Shown here piece after piece: positions 19,150 to 29,071 of a DNA stretch of 64,000 nucleotides. Numbering within the stretch: the stretch's first letter is position 1; each line of letters starts with the position of its first letter. Position numbers and translations under genes: made by a program. Where the stretch lies: the NCBI RefSeq assembly GCF_000281045.1, contig NW_008246068.1:1361333-1425332 (forward strand), in the 5' to 3' direction. This DNA comes from Saprolegnia diclina VS20. Lineage: Eukaryota > Oomycota > Saprolegniomycetes > Saprolegniales > Saprolegniaceae. The notes under the pieces were generated by a model. That model worked only from the letters and a program-made list of their open reading frames with translations, made no database searches and was not told where the DNA came from.

Positions 19150-19869
19150 CTACGAGTGACGGTGCAAAGACGGCGCTGCGCCGTACCGGCGGATATCGTC
19201 GCCAAAGTATTCGAGGAGCATCTCGTCGATGGGCACGGGCGGATGATGCTCCATGTGCTGCAGGTGGGGCGCGGGCGGGTACGCCATCGGCGCGTAGGAG
19301 GAAGCACTGCTTTGAAAACGAGGATCATGGTAGCTACTCGAGGTGTACGCTGCTGGGTACGCATCGTGCTGCTGCTGGGTGTACGGTGTGTACGCGAACG
19401 GCTGGTACTTGTCCTCGGCCATGGATCGGGGGTACGGCGGCAGTGTGAGCGTGTCGTCCGACGCAAGCGCGCCGTCAAAGTGCGGTCGATAGACGGCAGG
19501 CGGTGGCAGCTCGGCGTGCGTCGATGCGACAGCAATGGGCGGAATCATGGCCACGCGATACTCGGGTTCGGCCGTGTTCGGCACGGTGTGGCTCTGACTT
19601 GGGTCGAGCTGCGGCGACGGCGACGACCCGTACTCGTCGAGCCACTCGTCGGAGGTCGCTCGTTTCCGAAGCAGGCCTCGTCGTCGACGCGAGAGCTTCT
19701 CGCGGTGCTTTTGCGCATGCGTCTGTGTCTGACGCGCCGTGCGCGTGCCAATGTAGTCGGCGACCGACTTCCAAGGTCCCTGTGGGTAGAGCTGGATCGC
19801 ACGGAGGTACCTCCGGTGTTCGTCCCGGGTCCACTGTCCGACGCCTTGTTGCGCTTGCTGTTGTGCCAT
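19150..19869 (-). CDS. single-repeat Myb (SHAQKYF-class) transcription factor
   Basis: One exon of 239 aa starting at the ATG 19869-19867. The Myb/SANT repeat occupies roughly residues 10-60: GQWTRDEHRRYLRAIQLYPQ, then PWKSVADYIGTRTARQTQTH followed by AQKHREK, where THAQKH replaces the usual SHAQKYF. A basic stretch SRRRRGLLRKR follows. The C-terminal two thirds is low-complexity, rich in Pro, Tyr and Gln, as in activation regions. This subclass is expanded in oomycetes, and several members act in sporulation; no specific role is shown here. Expected to bind DNA in the nucleus. Confidence 0.88.
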   Translation of the reverse strand: MAQQQAQQGVGQWTRDEHRRYLRAIQLYPQGPWKSVADYIGTRTARQTQTHAQKHREKLSRRRRGLLRKRATSDEWLDEYGSSPSPQLDPSQSHTVPNTAEPEYRVAMIPPIAVASTHAELPPPAVYRPHFDGALASDDTLTLPPYPRSMAEDKYQPFAYTPYTQQQHDAYPAAYTSSSYHDPRFQSSASSYAPMAYPPAPHLQHMEHHPPVPIDEMLLEYFGDDIRRYGAAPSLHRHS

Positions 19870-20477
19870 CCTGACTCTTATCGTCGAATGCTGGCGACTG
19901 CCGAGCCATCAGCAAGCTGCGTCACAGATACAGTGCGGAAGTTTCGAACCGCGATTTGAACCTGGGTCCGACGGCACAATCGACAGAAGCAGATGGTCGA
20001 CCTTTCTATCAAGACACGGGAAGCACAACTTGGCTGTGGTCCGCACGGCGATCCTAGAACACGTGTCCACAGCTTGGATGAGGATCGTCCGCGATGCATC
20101 CCGCTTGGTGCCAAGACCACCAACTCACGATCGCGATTTCAGGCGACATGTCTGCGCCGACGACGCGGCGTCACACATCTTGGGTCGCCGTTGCTGCAGA
20201 CCAAGGCAGCTGCGCAGCATGTTTTTGGCGACGCCTCGTGGACGTAGACAAGGAGACGACGTCGTGTTGTAGTCTGTCGGCGAATCGCTGCAGACACGAG
20301 TAGGATGCAACGTCCTACTACTGGCACTTGGCTGTAGCGCGATGCTTGGATGACATGAGAATGCCCACCACCGACGACGACGCCGCCGTCGCCTTCAACA
20401 AATACCGCGGGCCAATCAAGCCGATCACGTGGAGCCGAGAAGGAATTGGTCCTCGAACAAAAGACGATGATGATGAC
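19870..20477. other. intergenic region, no gene recognised
   Basis: About 600 bp between the Myb start and the CDK10 stop. Several short frames occur on both strands, but none looks conserved and no tRNA cloverleaf could be drawn. Confidence 0.35.
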
Positions 20478-21945
20478 TTAGCCGACCTTGCGCTTCTTCG
20501 CACTGGTACTACTGCTGCTGCGACCAAAGGCGTGGCCAAAGCGATCGTCGCCGCGGGTCGTCGCCGCGCTGCGCGGCATCTCGGGGTGCTGGGACGGAAA
20601 CGTGGGCATCATGCCGGGCTCCTTCGGGAACGGCCTTTCGTTAAAGTACGGATGGGCGAGCGCCGCCGTCGCCTGAAAGCAAGCCTGAGATTGACAGCGT
20701 TGTCGAGAGGCAGAGTACCGTGAGCCGCTTCTTTGGGTCGTACGTCAAGAGCTGCGCCATGAGGTCCATGCCCTACACACGCCTCAGCACGTGCGTCGGA
20801 GGAACGACTTGTACGCTGCGCGAGAGCCTTTTGTCAAAGACGCGTTCGAGTGAGCTGTAGGATGACGCGCCGTCGATGTCAAACTTCGAAGCATGCGGCA
20901 GCGCAGAGAGGCCAGGCCAAATGCGCTCGTTGGGCCGGCCCAAAAGCTAGGTGCATCGGTGATGCCAAACACCCTCACATTAAGGGGGTACCTGGTAGAT
21001 CTTTTGGACCTGGTCCAAGTCGGTGGACCCGTTCATGAGCGGTTCGTTCAAGATGAGTTCGCCAAAGATGCAGCCAATCGCCCTGATGCATGTAAGGAGG
21101 CTTTCGGAGCCAAGTACGAGGCATTACCACATGTCGATCGCAGCCGTGTACGTCTCGCAGCCAAAGAGGAGCTCGGGCGACCGGTACCAGAGCGTCACGA
21201 CCTTGGGCGTCAGGTTCATCTCCATCGGGTACCCCGTTTCGCGCGCCAAGCCAAAGTCGGCGAGCTTGACGCGGCCAAACCCATCGTACAGGATGTTGGA
21301 GAGCTTGAGGTCGCTATGCAGCAACACCGTGAGCCACGACATAAGGCTTAGAGATACAATGCCGCACCGGTGGATGATGTTGAGGCTGTGAAGGTACTCG
21401 ACGGCGCGAAGCAGCTCGATCAAGACGCGCTTGGCCTACGCAACTATGGCACCGTTGTGCAAATGACAAGCAACGACCTCCGACTCGGTGAACGGGTGGC
21501 GAACGTTGGTCAGCAGCGCCGAGAGGTCGTGCTCGCAGTACTCGAAGACGAGAAAGACGCTAATAGTAGGCATGCGGTCATGGCGTCGTCGGACCGCAGC
21601 GCGTACCCCGACCGCTTGCGACCCACAACGACGTCTTTGAGCTGCACGCAGTTCTCTTGGCGCAGCCGCTTGAGCAGCTTGATCTCGCGGATGGCCGTGA
21701 TGGGAAACTAGAGGAGAGCGGATGCTGCATGTGAGGCGAGGACCAGCGACGAGGCGACGTACGCCATCTTGCTTCTCGTTGTGCAGGATCACGCGCTTGA
21801 GCGCCACGATTTCGCCGGTCGCCTTATCGCGCGCCCGGTAGACCGTTCCGTACGTGCCCTCGCCGATGCGGTTGAGCTTCTCGAACTCGTCGACGTCGCG
21901 GCAAGCGCCAAAGGCCTCGAAGGGCATCGGCGCACCCGGCGCCAT
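20478..21945 (-). CDS. CDK10: cyclin-dependent kinase 10
   Basis: Nine exons on minus: 21945-21763, 21707-21607, 21559-21478, 21435-21368, 21313-21128, 21082-20992, 20946-20815, 20772-20719 and 20672-20478 (363 aa; human 360). Kinase motifs: [20 protein letters not shown], catalytic lysine in [15 protein letters not shown] (PSTAIRE-type helix), HRDLKLSN, DFGLA and [14 protein letters not shown]10 rather than CDK11 is favoured by [13 protein letters not shown] and by the C-terminal [15 protein letters not shown], matching CDK10's PLPCEPELMPTFP. The tail ends SAKKRKVG, a likely nuclear signal. Splitting HRD and TPKVV-region codons by phase-2 introns was checked and restores the motifs. Confidence 0.9.
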
Positions 21946-22102
21946 CTTCCTGTTGGTCCACGCACCATCCGGCTGGCATCCGGATACAAAGCATTGTTCA
22001 TTTGTATAGCATACAATGGGCCTGTCAACCAAAATGCAGACTATTTCAGGATTTCAGGACCTCTCGAAATGGTGTGAAGGATCGCAAAAGGATACGCTTG
22101 CG

Positions 22103-25100
22103 ATGCGTGTAGCGACCGTCGTCGGCCTTCTCGGAACCTGGCTCGCGGTAGGCGTTGCTGCAAGGCAAGAGGCGCGTACGTGGCGCAGAGATATGCCAGC
22201 GATCTTCACGGCCATGTAGGCTGCACGCTCCAGTATGGCCAGACATCGGCCACGTGCGAGCTCGCGCACTTTGGAGGCTTTCTAGCGTCGCCAGCCGTCA
22301 TCCTCGATGCCATCGTGGTCGCTGACCCCCTCCACGCATGCGCACCTCTGACCATGGCCGTGCCACCGTCGACGCTCGTGCTGGTCGCTCGCGGCGAATG
22401 TGCGTTCACAGACAAGGTCGGCTTCACCGAGGCTATGGTCCAAACCCAACATCACTGCGTAGCTACGCCACGTCGCCGCTGCCGGCAGCACGTGCATGGC
22501 CGTCATGAACCACAACGATGAAGTGTTTCCGATGGCCTCGACCGAGATTGCAAACCAGAGTGTCCTCGCGGTCGTGCTTGGCCGCTCCGACAGCGTAGCG
22601 TTGCGCACGGCCATGGCGACCAACGCGCATCTTCCAGCCTCGTTCCGCACGTCAACGCATTGGTTGCAGCAGTGCTCGTCGCGGCTTGAAGCGCTCTTGT
22701 CGACAAATGTGCCGCGCGCCGCTGCCACGACGTTCACGGCATGTGCTCGGCTGCTGGACGCCGACAATTCGGTCGACTCGGCGGTCCACGCGGCGTTCTA
22801 TATTGATGCGATGACGCGCTTCGCCAGCGATGCGCATCGTGCGTGGGACGCTCTTCAGTTTGCTGCTGTGCACAGCGCTGTCGCCGTCGCCGCGGTCGCA
22901 CCCAGCGCCAACCATTGGCTGGTTGCCGCCGAACAGTTGCAGCTCTGGGGCCGCCTCGACGACGCAGCAATGTACTATACGCACGCACTGGGGCTCGACT
23001 TGTCGCCGACGCAGCACACCCGCGCAGTCTGCGGCGCAGGCCTCACGGCCTTTCTGCGGGCTGAAATCGTCGAGGCCAAGGCGCTCTATGACGCCTGCGA
23101 GACCGTCGCATCGCACGCATTTCCGACGCTGTTTGCCGTGGCCGTCGACAGCTTTCGCAGTCTCTTTTCGAAAAGAGACGTCGATGCGTTGCTCGAGGTA
23201 CTGCGTGGCCAAAATGCGTCGCTTTTGTGTCGCCATCAAGTGGAGAATGGGCGCGTCACATTGCAGTTTGCGTCACCGATCGTGCGCTACTACTATGAGA
23301 CATGTACGCAAATGGGGGTCTTCCTCGACGAGCTGGGGGCGTTCGAAGCGTCGCTGGCACATTTCCAACGCGGCCTTGCGCTCTGTGGCAAAGCCTCTGG
23401 CCTTCACGTACGCTCGCTGTGTTTCTTCGCGTGCTCATGTGGGCTAGGTGCGGCTGGCGCTGGCGATTCCATCGGTCTTTGACTCTCTCCCCGCCATGGA
23501 GGCATACATGAAGGCGCTGTCGACCCGCGTTGACGCACTCACAAACGACGACCTAGCACCAGACGTACAGAGCGCACTGCGACCAGACGACGCGGGGTAC
23601 CTCGCATGGACGATCACACCGCCAACCATGCTGCTTGGTTACCAGGTTCGTCAAGCTCTCTGGCGAGTACTGCTAGGACATTTCTTGCAGGGCTTGCCGA
23701 CTGCCGATGTGCAGGCCCGCATCGTTGCCATGTACGAGCGACTGTACCCGGCAGCGCTCTCCTCTGCGACGGAGGTGGCGTCATTGCACGTTGCCACCAA
23801 GAGACGCGTGGCGTTTGTCTCGTCATGGTTTCGGTCCCACTCGGTGGGGAAGCTTCTCCGAGGCATTTTAGAGCACCTGGATCGGTTATCGATGACTAAA
23901 CTACGAGTATGGACGCCAACGGTGGTTAGGGCAACGCTCGAGGTGGCGGTGTATACGTCGTCGCACTTTTTCCCGATCTCGACCACGGACACCATCACGG
24001 CGGCGATCATGGACGCCGTGGATCGTTTCGTGGTGCTGCCACACGACGCTGTGGAGGCGCTTGCCCTCTTGCGCGCCGACGCGATCGACGTGGTCGTGTT
24101 TCCAGAACTTGGTATGGACGCGTGGACGAGCTTCCTTGCCCACCACCGGTTTGGCCGCGTCCAGTGCGTCTTTTGGGGCCACCCGATCACGACGGGTTTA
24201 GTCGACAGCATCGACTACTTTCTTGGCTCGGGTGGGTTGCCCTATAAGATTTCGATCTGATCGAGTGTTGGCTCTGTTGCCAGATCTCTACTGGGACGAC
24301 GACGACGACGAACAAGCAGATGCAGCCTACTACACGGAGCAGCGTGTTCGGTTCTCGAGTCTCTCGACGTACTTTTACCAGGTTGCCATTGGTCTCACAA
24401 CGAGGCTCTTAACCTAAAGGATGGTCTAGCCAGAGCCAGTCGCGTTGCATGTGACAGCCCGCGATCACTTTCACTTGCCGCCTTCCAGTCACGTGTACCT
24501 ATGTCCCCAAGTACGAGTCTCGGGCTACAATTGGGGTGGTCATCTCGTATGACGTAGACGCTCATGAAGCTTCACCCCGCGCTGGACGTCATTTTCAGAG
24601 ACATTCTCACAAGCGACCCCAACGGGCTCGTCGTCCTTCTCTACTCGCCGCGCCAAATCGTGTGGAAGCACCGGGTCCGGGACCGACTTGCTCAATTCGC
24701 GCCAGCCGTCCACGACCGCATCCTCTTTCTCGAGACGCAACCGTACGACAAATTTCTCTCCCTCCTCGCGACCTCGGATGTGCTTCTCGACCCGTTCCCG
24801 TTTGGCGGCGGCGTCACGACCCTCGACGCCCTCGTCGTGGGACTGTACGTACCATCGACCAAGTTGCCAATTCGAGTAGCAATGATCTAGACCGGTCGTG
24901 ACGTTGCCGGCCAAACAGACAGTGGTGACGCTCGCGGCGGGCTTTTGTCGCCGCCTCAACCTCTCGACGTGTATCGTGCAGGATGAAGCGGCGTTTGTGG
25001 CGACAGCGGTCGCGCTCGCATGCGACAAGGCGCTTCAAGCGAGCGTCCGCCAAGAGATTCGGGACGCCCATCGGGCTTTGTACCACGACAAGGCGGCGGT

Positions 25101-25134
25101 CGACGAGTGGAGTGCCTTCTTGCGCACCGTGTAG
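22103..25134 (+). CDS. predicted secretory PA-domain / TPR-like / GT41-like (OGT/SPINDLY-type) glycosyltransferase
   Basis: Nine exons: 22103-22175, 22220-22416, 22463-23407, 23448-23645, 23691-24231, 24284-24381, 24430-24510, 24558-24844 and 24891-25134 (887 aa). The start gives a signal peptide (MRVATVVGLLGTWLAVGVAA). A protease-associated domain follows (LVLVARGECAFTDK spliced to LRHVAAAGSTCMAVMNHNDE). The middle is helical and TPR-like. The C-terminal half resembles GT41 O-GlcNAc transferases: RRVAFVSSWFRSHSVGKLL, GRVQCVFWGHPITTG, VYLCPQTLMKLHPALD, DPFPFGGGVTTLDALVVG, LPVVTLPAK. Classical GT41 enzymes are nucleocytoplasmic; a signal peptide plus PA domain places this one in the lumen. Sugar donor and substrate are unknown. 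Confidence 0.85.
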
Positions 25135-25600
25135 CCTACTCGTGCTAAGCAGCTTGACGGGTGTCTGCGACGGTGTGTGTTGAATCTGCAGTCGTCGGCC
25201 TTTGTCATGTCGTTCGTCATTCACTCGCCAAAACTTGGAGTGTTCCGGTAAGGGGCAATAAGAAATGACTCTTGGTTATGGGCAGGAGATACTGGCACGT
25301 CGTTGCACGTGAAGCGAAGACCGTTGATTGGACAAGGGCTCTCTGCAATCTATTTGGACGCAGGAACCTTTCACTGGTGCGGCTGTCACTGGGCTACTGG
25401 GCTCCTCGTTAGTAGGTCTTATTCAGCACACCCGGTCTACTCTACTTTGCAATGTAGCAATATGGTCCCTCATGTCGAGCTCGTTTCGTCTGAGTGTTGA
25501 GTGATACAGGGTATATGTTATAGTATTGCATTTGGGTTTCATTTTTTACAATAAACTTGTGTGGCGTGTGTCTAGTCTAGTTAGATAAGAGGAGAAGTGC
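25135..25600. other. convergent intergenic spacer, AT-richer
   Basis: No gene was seen between the two 3' ends. Sequence at 25500-25560 is AT-rich, including AATAAA-like ACAATAAACT at 25549-25558, which could act as a polyadenylation signal for either neighbour. Confidence 0.35.
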
Positions 25601-27493
25601 TCAGACGACTTCTTCCACAAACGGGCTCTCGCGCAGCGGCGCGTCGTCCGTGTGCCGAGGCGACGAGAGGCTGTAGCGCGACCGCGCTGCCCGATCGATG
25701 GCGTCCAACAAAAACGCCTGCTCGGCCAGCGTCTGGTCCATCTTGCGAAAGCTGTCGCGGATCTCTGCGCGGGGCGTTCCGACCGGCGTCGCATTCCGCG
25801 AGTTGGCCGCCGACATGGTCGCTTTCGTGAGCGTCGCCGTCTCTTTGGCAACGCGGCGCGCCTTGACCGACATCTTCCAGAGCTCATGGGCCATCGTGTT
25901 GGAGTCCATCTTGGCGCCGTGGTCGTACGCGGTCTTGTGGCCGTTGGCGTCCGTGAAGGGCGTCGGTGACGACGCATCGTTGACAGCAGGAAACTCTTCG
26001 TCTTCGCTCGGCGACGTCAAGTTTTTCCGGCGGTTGGTGCTCGAGCGCGACTCGCCCGAGTTGGTCGACGGGTCGGTCTCGAGCGAGAAGAACGAGAGCC
26101 GGTTGTTCGAATCCCGGTACGTCGAGCAGTCGCTGACTAAGTTGGATACAAATGTCAGGAAAAGTGTCGGAAAATCGCCAGAAAAATGATAGGACGTACG
26201 GTTGGTGCCGTTGGGGGCGCGCTTGGCCGACGACGAGCACTGCGACGACGACGCCGTCGACGACCGCGCATACAGCACGCACGGCTTGCAGAACTTTTCA
26301 ATGACTGCGTGGTGGTGGGTGATCTCGAGCAGCTCCGTGCCGTAGATGGGCCGCAGCACCATGCATTTTTTGCACATAACCTACCCCTTGCCACATGAGA
26401 ATTTCGATACCTGGGCGAAGAATGAACATACCTCGCCGCACGCCCGGCAGTGGTGGCGGGCGCGAAAGAGCCCGAACGAGTGGTGGCATGCATAGCACTC
26501 CTTGCGCTCACTACAAACTTTAATCAGAAGTGAACCCCAGAATAAGAAATAGATTTACCTGTCCGGAACCCACTGCACACGATCGCAGAGCGGCCGGCGC
26601 GAGATGCGATAGGACTCGAGGTGGATCGAGAGCTGGTGCATAGAGTTGAGGAGGTTGGTCGAGAAGGCTTCGACGGCCCGCGACGGGAAGCTGAGGCTGC
26701 CTTGCGGATCAATGACGCCGATCGTGGTCATGCGCGTGCCGTTGGTCGGCGACGTCTGGAAGAAGACAGCGACTTGGATGTGGGCGCGGACGAGGTCGAA
26801 CGGCTTCTCGAGGAGCGGGCAGTTGGGCACGTCGACCGAGTTGCAGAGGATGTAGAAGAGCTGGTTGCCATCGCTGTCCATGGTCGCCCCCGTGGTCTTT
26901 AGCACGCACGTGTCGCGGCGGCTCGCGGAGCGCACCGGCGTGTTCCACGCCATCCAGCAGAGGCTCGAGAAGCGGCAGAAGCGCAACGGGTCTTCTTCGT
27001 CGCTGTGCTTGAGCACGTGCAGCATGACGCCGTCGACAAACATGCTTGGGAAGTAGATCTGGCCCCAGCGCCGGAGCGAGTCCGTGTCGTCGGCGTACAT
27101 GAGCTCCATCATCTCGAGCGGACCGCCCTCAATGTCGGTGCGGCACGTAAACTTGATCTCGCTGGACCCGCCTTTGGTCGTCTTCTTCTTCATGCGCACC
27201 ACCGAGTCCTCGCGCTCGTAGACCGAGTAGCCCTGCGCGTCGACCTCGTGCCGGAACGGCCGCGGCAGGTGTGGGTGGCTGTGCGACCGGTGGCGCGACT
27301 CGGTGCTTTCGCGCTCGACGTACAGATTGGCGAGCGCGACGTCCAGGTGGCGCGACGCTTCGGCTTCGTACATGGCGGTTTGGCTGGCCGAGAGCCGACC
27401 TTTGCTGGAGCTGCTCTCAAAGTAGCTCGACCGCAGCGGAAACGGTGACCCAAGCGGAAGGCCGCCGGCCATCATAAAGTCGCTCCCCACCAT
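25601..27493 (-). CDS. START-FYVE domain protein 1
   Basis: Four exons on minus: 27493-26559, 26510-26432, 26380-26200 and 26136-25601 (576 aa). The first exon holds a START-like lipid-binding domain (YADDTDSLRRWGQIYFPSMF, SLCWMAWNTPVRSASRRDTC, PQGSLSFPSRAVEAFSTNLL). A FYVE-type zinc finger follows across the next exons: CYACHHSFGLFRARHHCRAC, CKKC, then FCKPC, with RHHCRAC as the usual (R/K)HHCR core. FYVE fingers bind PI3P on endosomes. The tail is Ser-rich with a short helical end. Such START-FYVE proteins are numerous in oomycetes. A second one lies at 61590-63162. Confidence 0.88.
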
Positions 27494-28330
27494 GAGATGC
27501 GACGAGTCCGAGTGAGGCGAAGAAGCGTGAATTGTTGGCGTCGGCTCCGCGTCAAATCGCCAAGTGCACTTTGCCGTTCATGACCATTGCATCCTGCTCT
27601 TCCCGAGATCCGCCTGTCGCCAGGTGGCAAATGCCAGCTGGATTCATCACCACATCACACGTCCGCGCCGCCATCGACGCACAACACACTCACGCCCGTA
27701 TGCTTCTCGATGGGTGTCTCCATTCGAGCAACGGCGACGACAGCACCATGCACCTCGTGCTCGGTACTACTCGCATGCAGCGCTGGATACCCCCCGGCCT
27801 GCTCCTGCTGCGCCGATTTCCCACCTCGATAATCTATTTTTCACAGTGTAGTCGCCCGAGCTTGAAGTTGCTGGACGTGCGCAATATTTGGGCTCCCACT
27901 GTGAACAGTAGCCGCAGCATTGCATACAAAGAGCAAGTGCGGGGCCGTTCGTTGAAGGCGTAGAAGAACGGCGTCGAGTACAGCCACCGGCCCACAGTAG
28001 TAAAATACTTATTTAAGAGGGCGCTGAAAAGCACCCAATGCGCAGCGCTGTTACTCACATCGCGTCGCCACGCGGCTGCATCGCCGGCGCGCCACTTTGA
28101 AGCGCGTTGCCGTCGCCCAGAGGCGCCACGATGCCAGGACGCCAAGGCTGTCGGTTCCAATAGTGGCGGTCGCTGAATCTGGTCGACGTAACCCGTGTAC
28201 GCACCGTCCCTTTCTGCTGCTATTCTGATACCTCGAATGTGTGGTCAGCAAATGCGTCGGACAAGGGGACGTGGACTGGCTAGCAGCTGCTCTCTACGGC
28301 ATCAAATCGCATTCATTTTGGATTCACAGG
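27494..28330. other. intergenic region, weak minus-strand frame
   Basis: No conserved gene. On minus, 28160-27834 stays open (HWVLFSALLNKYFTTVGRWL, then YSTPFFYAFNERPRTCSLYA). The aromatic-rich segment might be a membrane helix, but no family or splice model supports it. Confidence 0.3.
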
Positions 28331-29000
28331 ATGAGATCGGTGGCGGTCGACAGCGTCGTTTTGTCCGAACGCCAAGACTTGACGGAAGCCGTCTTTGAGC
28401 TCTTGCAGGACCAATGGCCGATACATGCCGAGACGCGCCGTCGCAGCCTCTCGCCATCGCCCAACGAAGAGCGCGTGCTGCTTCTCACGTCGACTTGTGA
28501 TACTGGTTTGGACCATGGCGTGGTGGCACACGCCCAGTTGAAGTGGCCGCAACCACACGTGTGTCTCGTGGTGTCGGTGGTTGTGCATCGCGCGCACCGC
28601 CGCCAGCATGTGGGCGAGACACTCATGGCGGCCGTCGACGCGCGTATTCGCGCTAGCAACCGAACCAACGGCCCCGTGACCACATACGTCTGGACCGCCG
28701 ATCAAGGTAAGGTGCCCTACTATTGTGTGTCCACCGTGACGTAATGCAGAGGCATTCTTTGAACGTGTCGGGTACCGAACCTGCGCACCGTTCGACGGTC
28801 GCCATCGCGCGGTCGCCAGGCTCGACCAAGTGCAACAGCATAATCTGTCCAGCCTCCTCCAGCGGCGCAGCGCCGCCGACGACAACAGTCGCCTGGTATC
28901 GAACGCGCACGCACGCAGGAAGCTCAACCGCTCTCTAGGACGTCACGTGGCTGAGCAAGACTTTGGTGTAGCGATCTTCGCGCAAGATACCGGCCTGTGA
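28331..29000 (+). CDS. NAA80: GNAT acetyltransferase, NAA80 (NAT6)-like
   Basis: Two exons, 28331-28706 and 28750-29000 (208 aa), with a 43-bp intron. The N-terminal block LTEAVFELLQDQWPIHAETR followed by RRSLSPS matches NAA80 (LINDQWPRS..RLHSL). The acetyl-CoA region reads VVSVVVHRAHRRQHVGETLM, an A/Q-R-R-x-x-G-type loop (here RRQHVG). The joined exon end reads DQEAFFERVGYRT, the GNAT beta-strand 7 aromatic motif. Animal NAA80 acetylates the processed N-terminus of actin. An actin substrate here is inference. The stop is only 71 bp before the next gene on the same strand. Confidence 0.75.
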
Positions 29001-29071
29001 TTCGCTGAAAATGAGCCAATGAAACAAATCGACAGAAAGATTTACGACGTTCAAAGGTCATTTTAACTGCC
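29001..29071 (+). promoter_or_regulatory. compact promoter of the TMEM260-like gene with CCAAT box
   Basis: Only 71 bp separate the NAA80-like stop from the next ATG. A CCAAT lies at 29016-29020. Either the promoter overlaps the upstream gene or the two genes have overlapping transcripts. Confidence 0.35.

Noticed and set aside
19925-19975. possible tRNA 3' half (GGTTCAAATC and GGTTCGAA on minus)
   Set aside because: The flanking bases do not form a T-stem and no D- or anticodon arm could be drawn.
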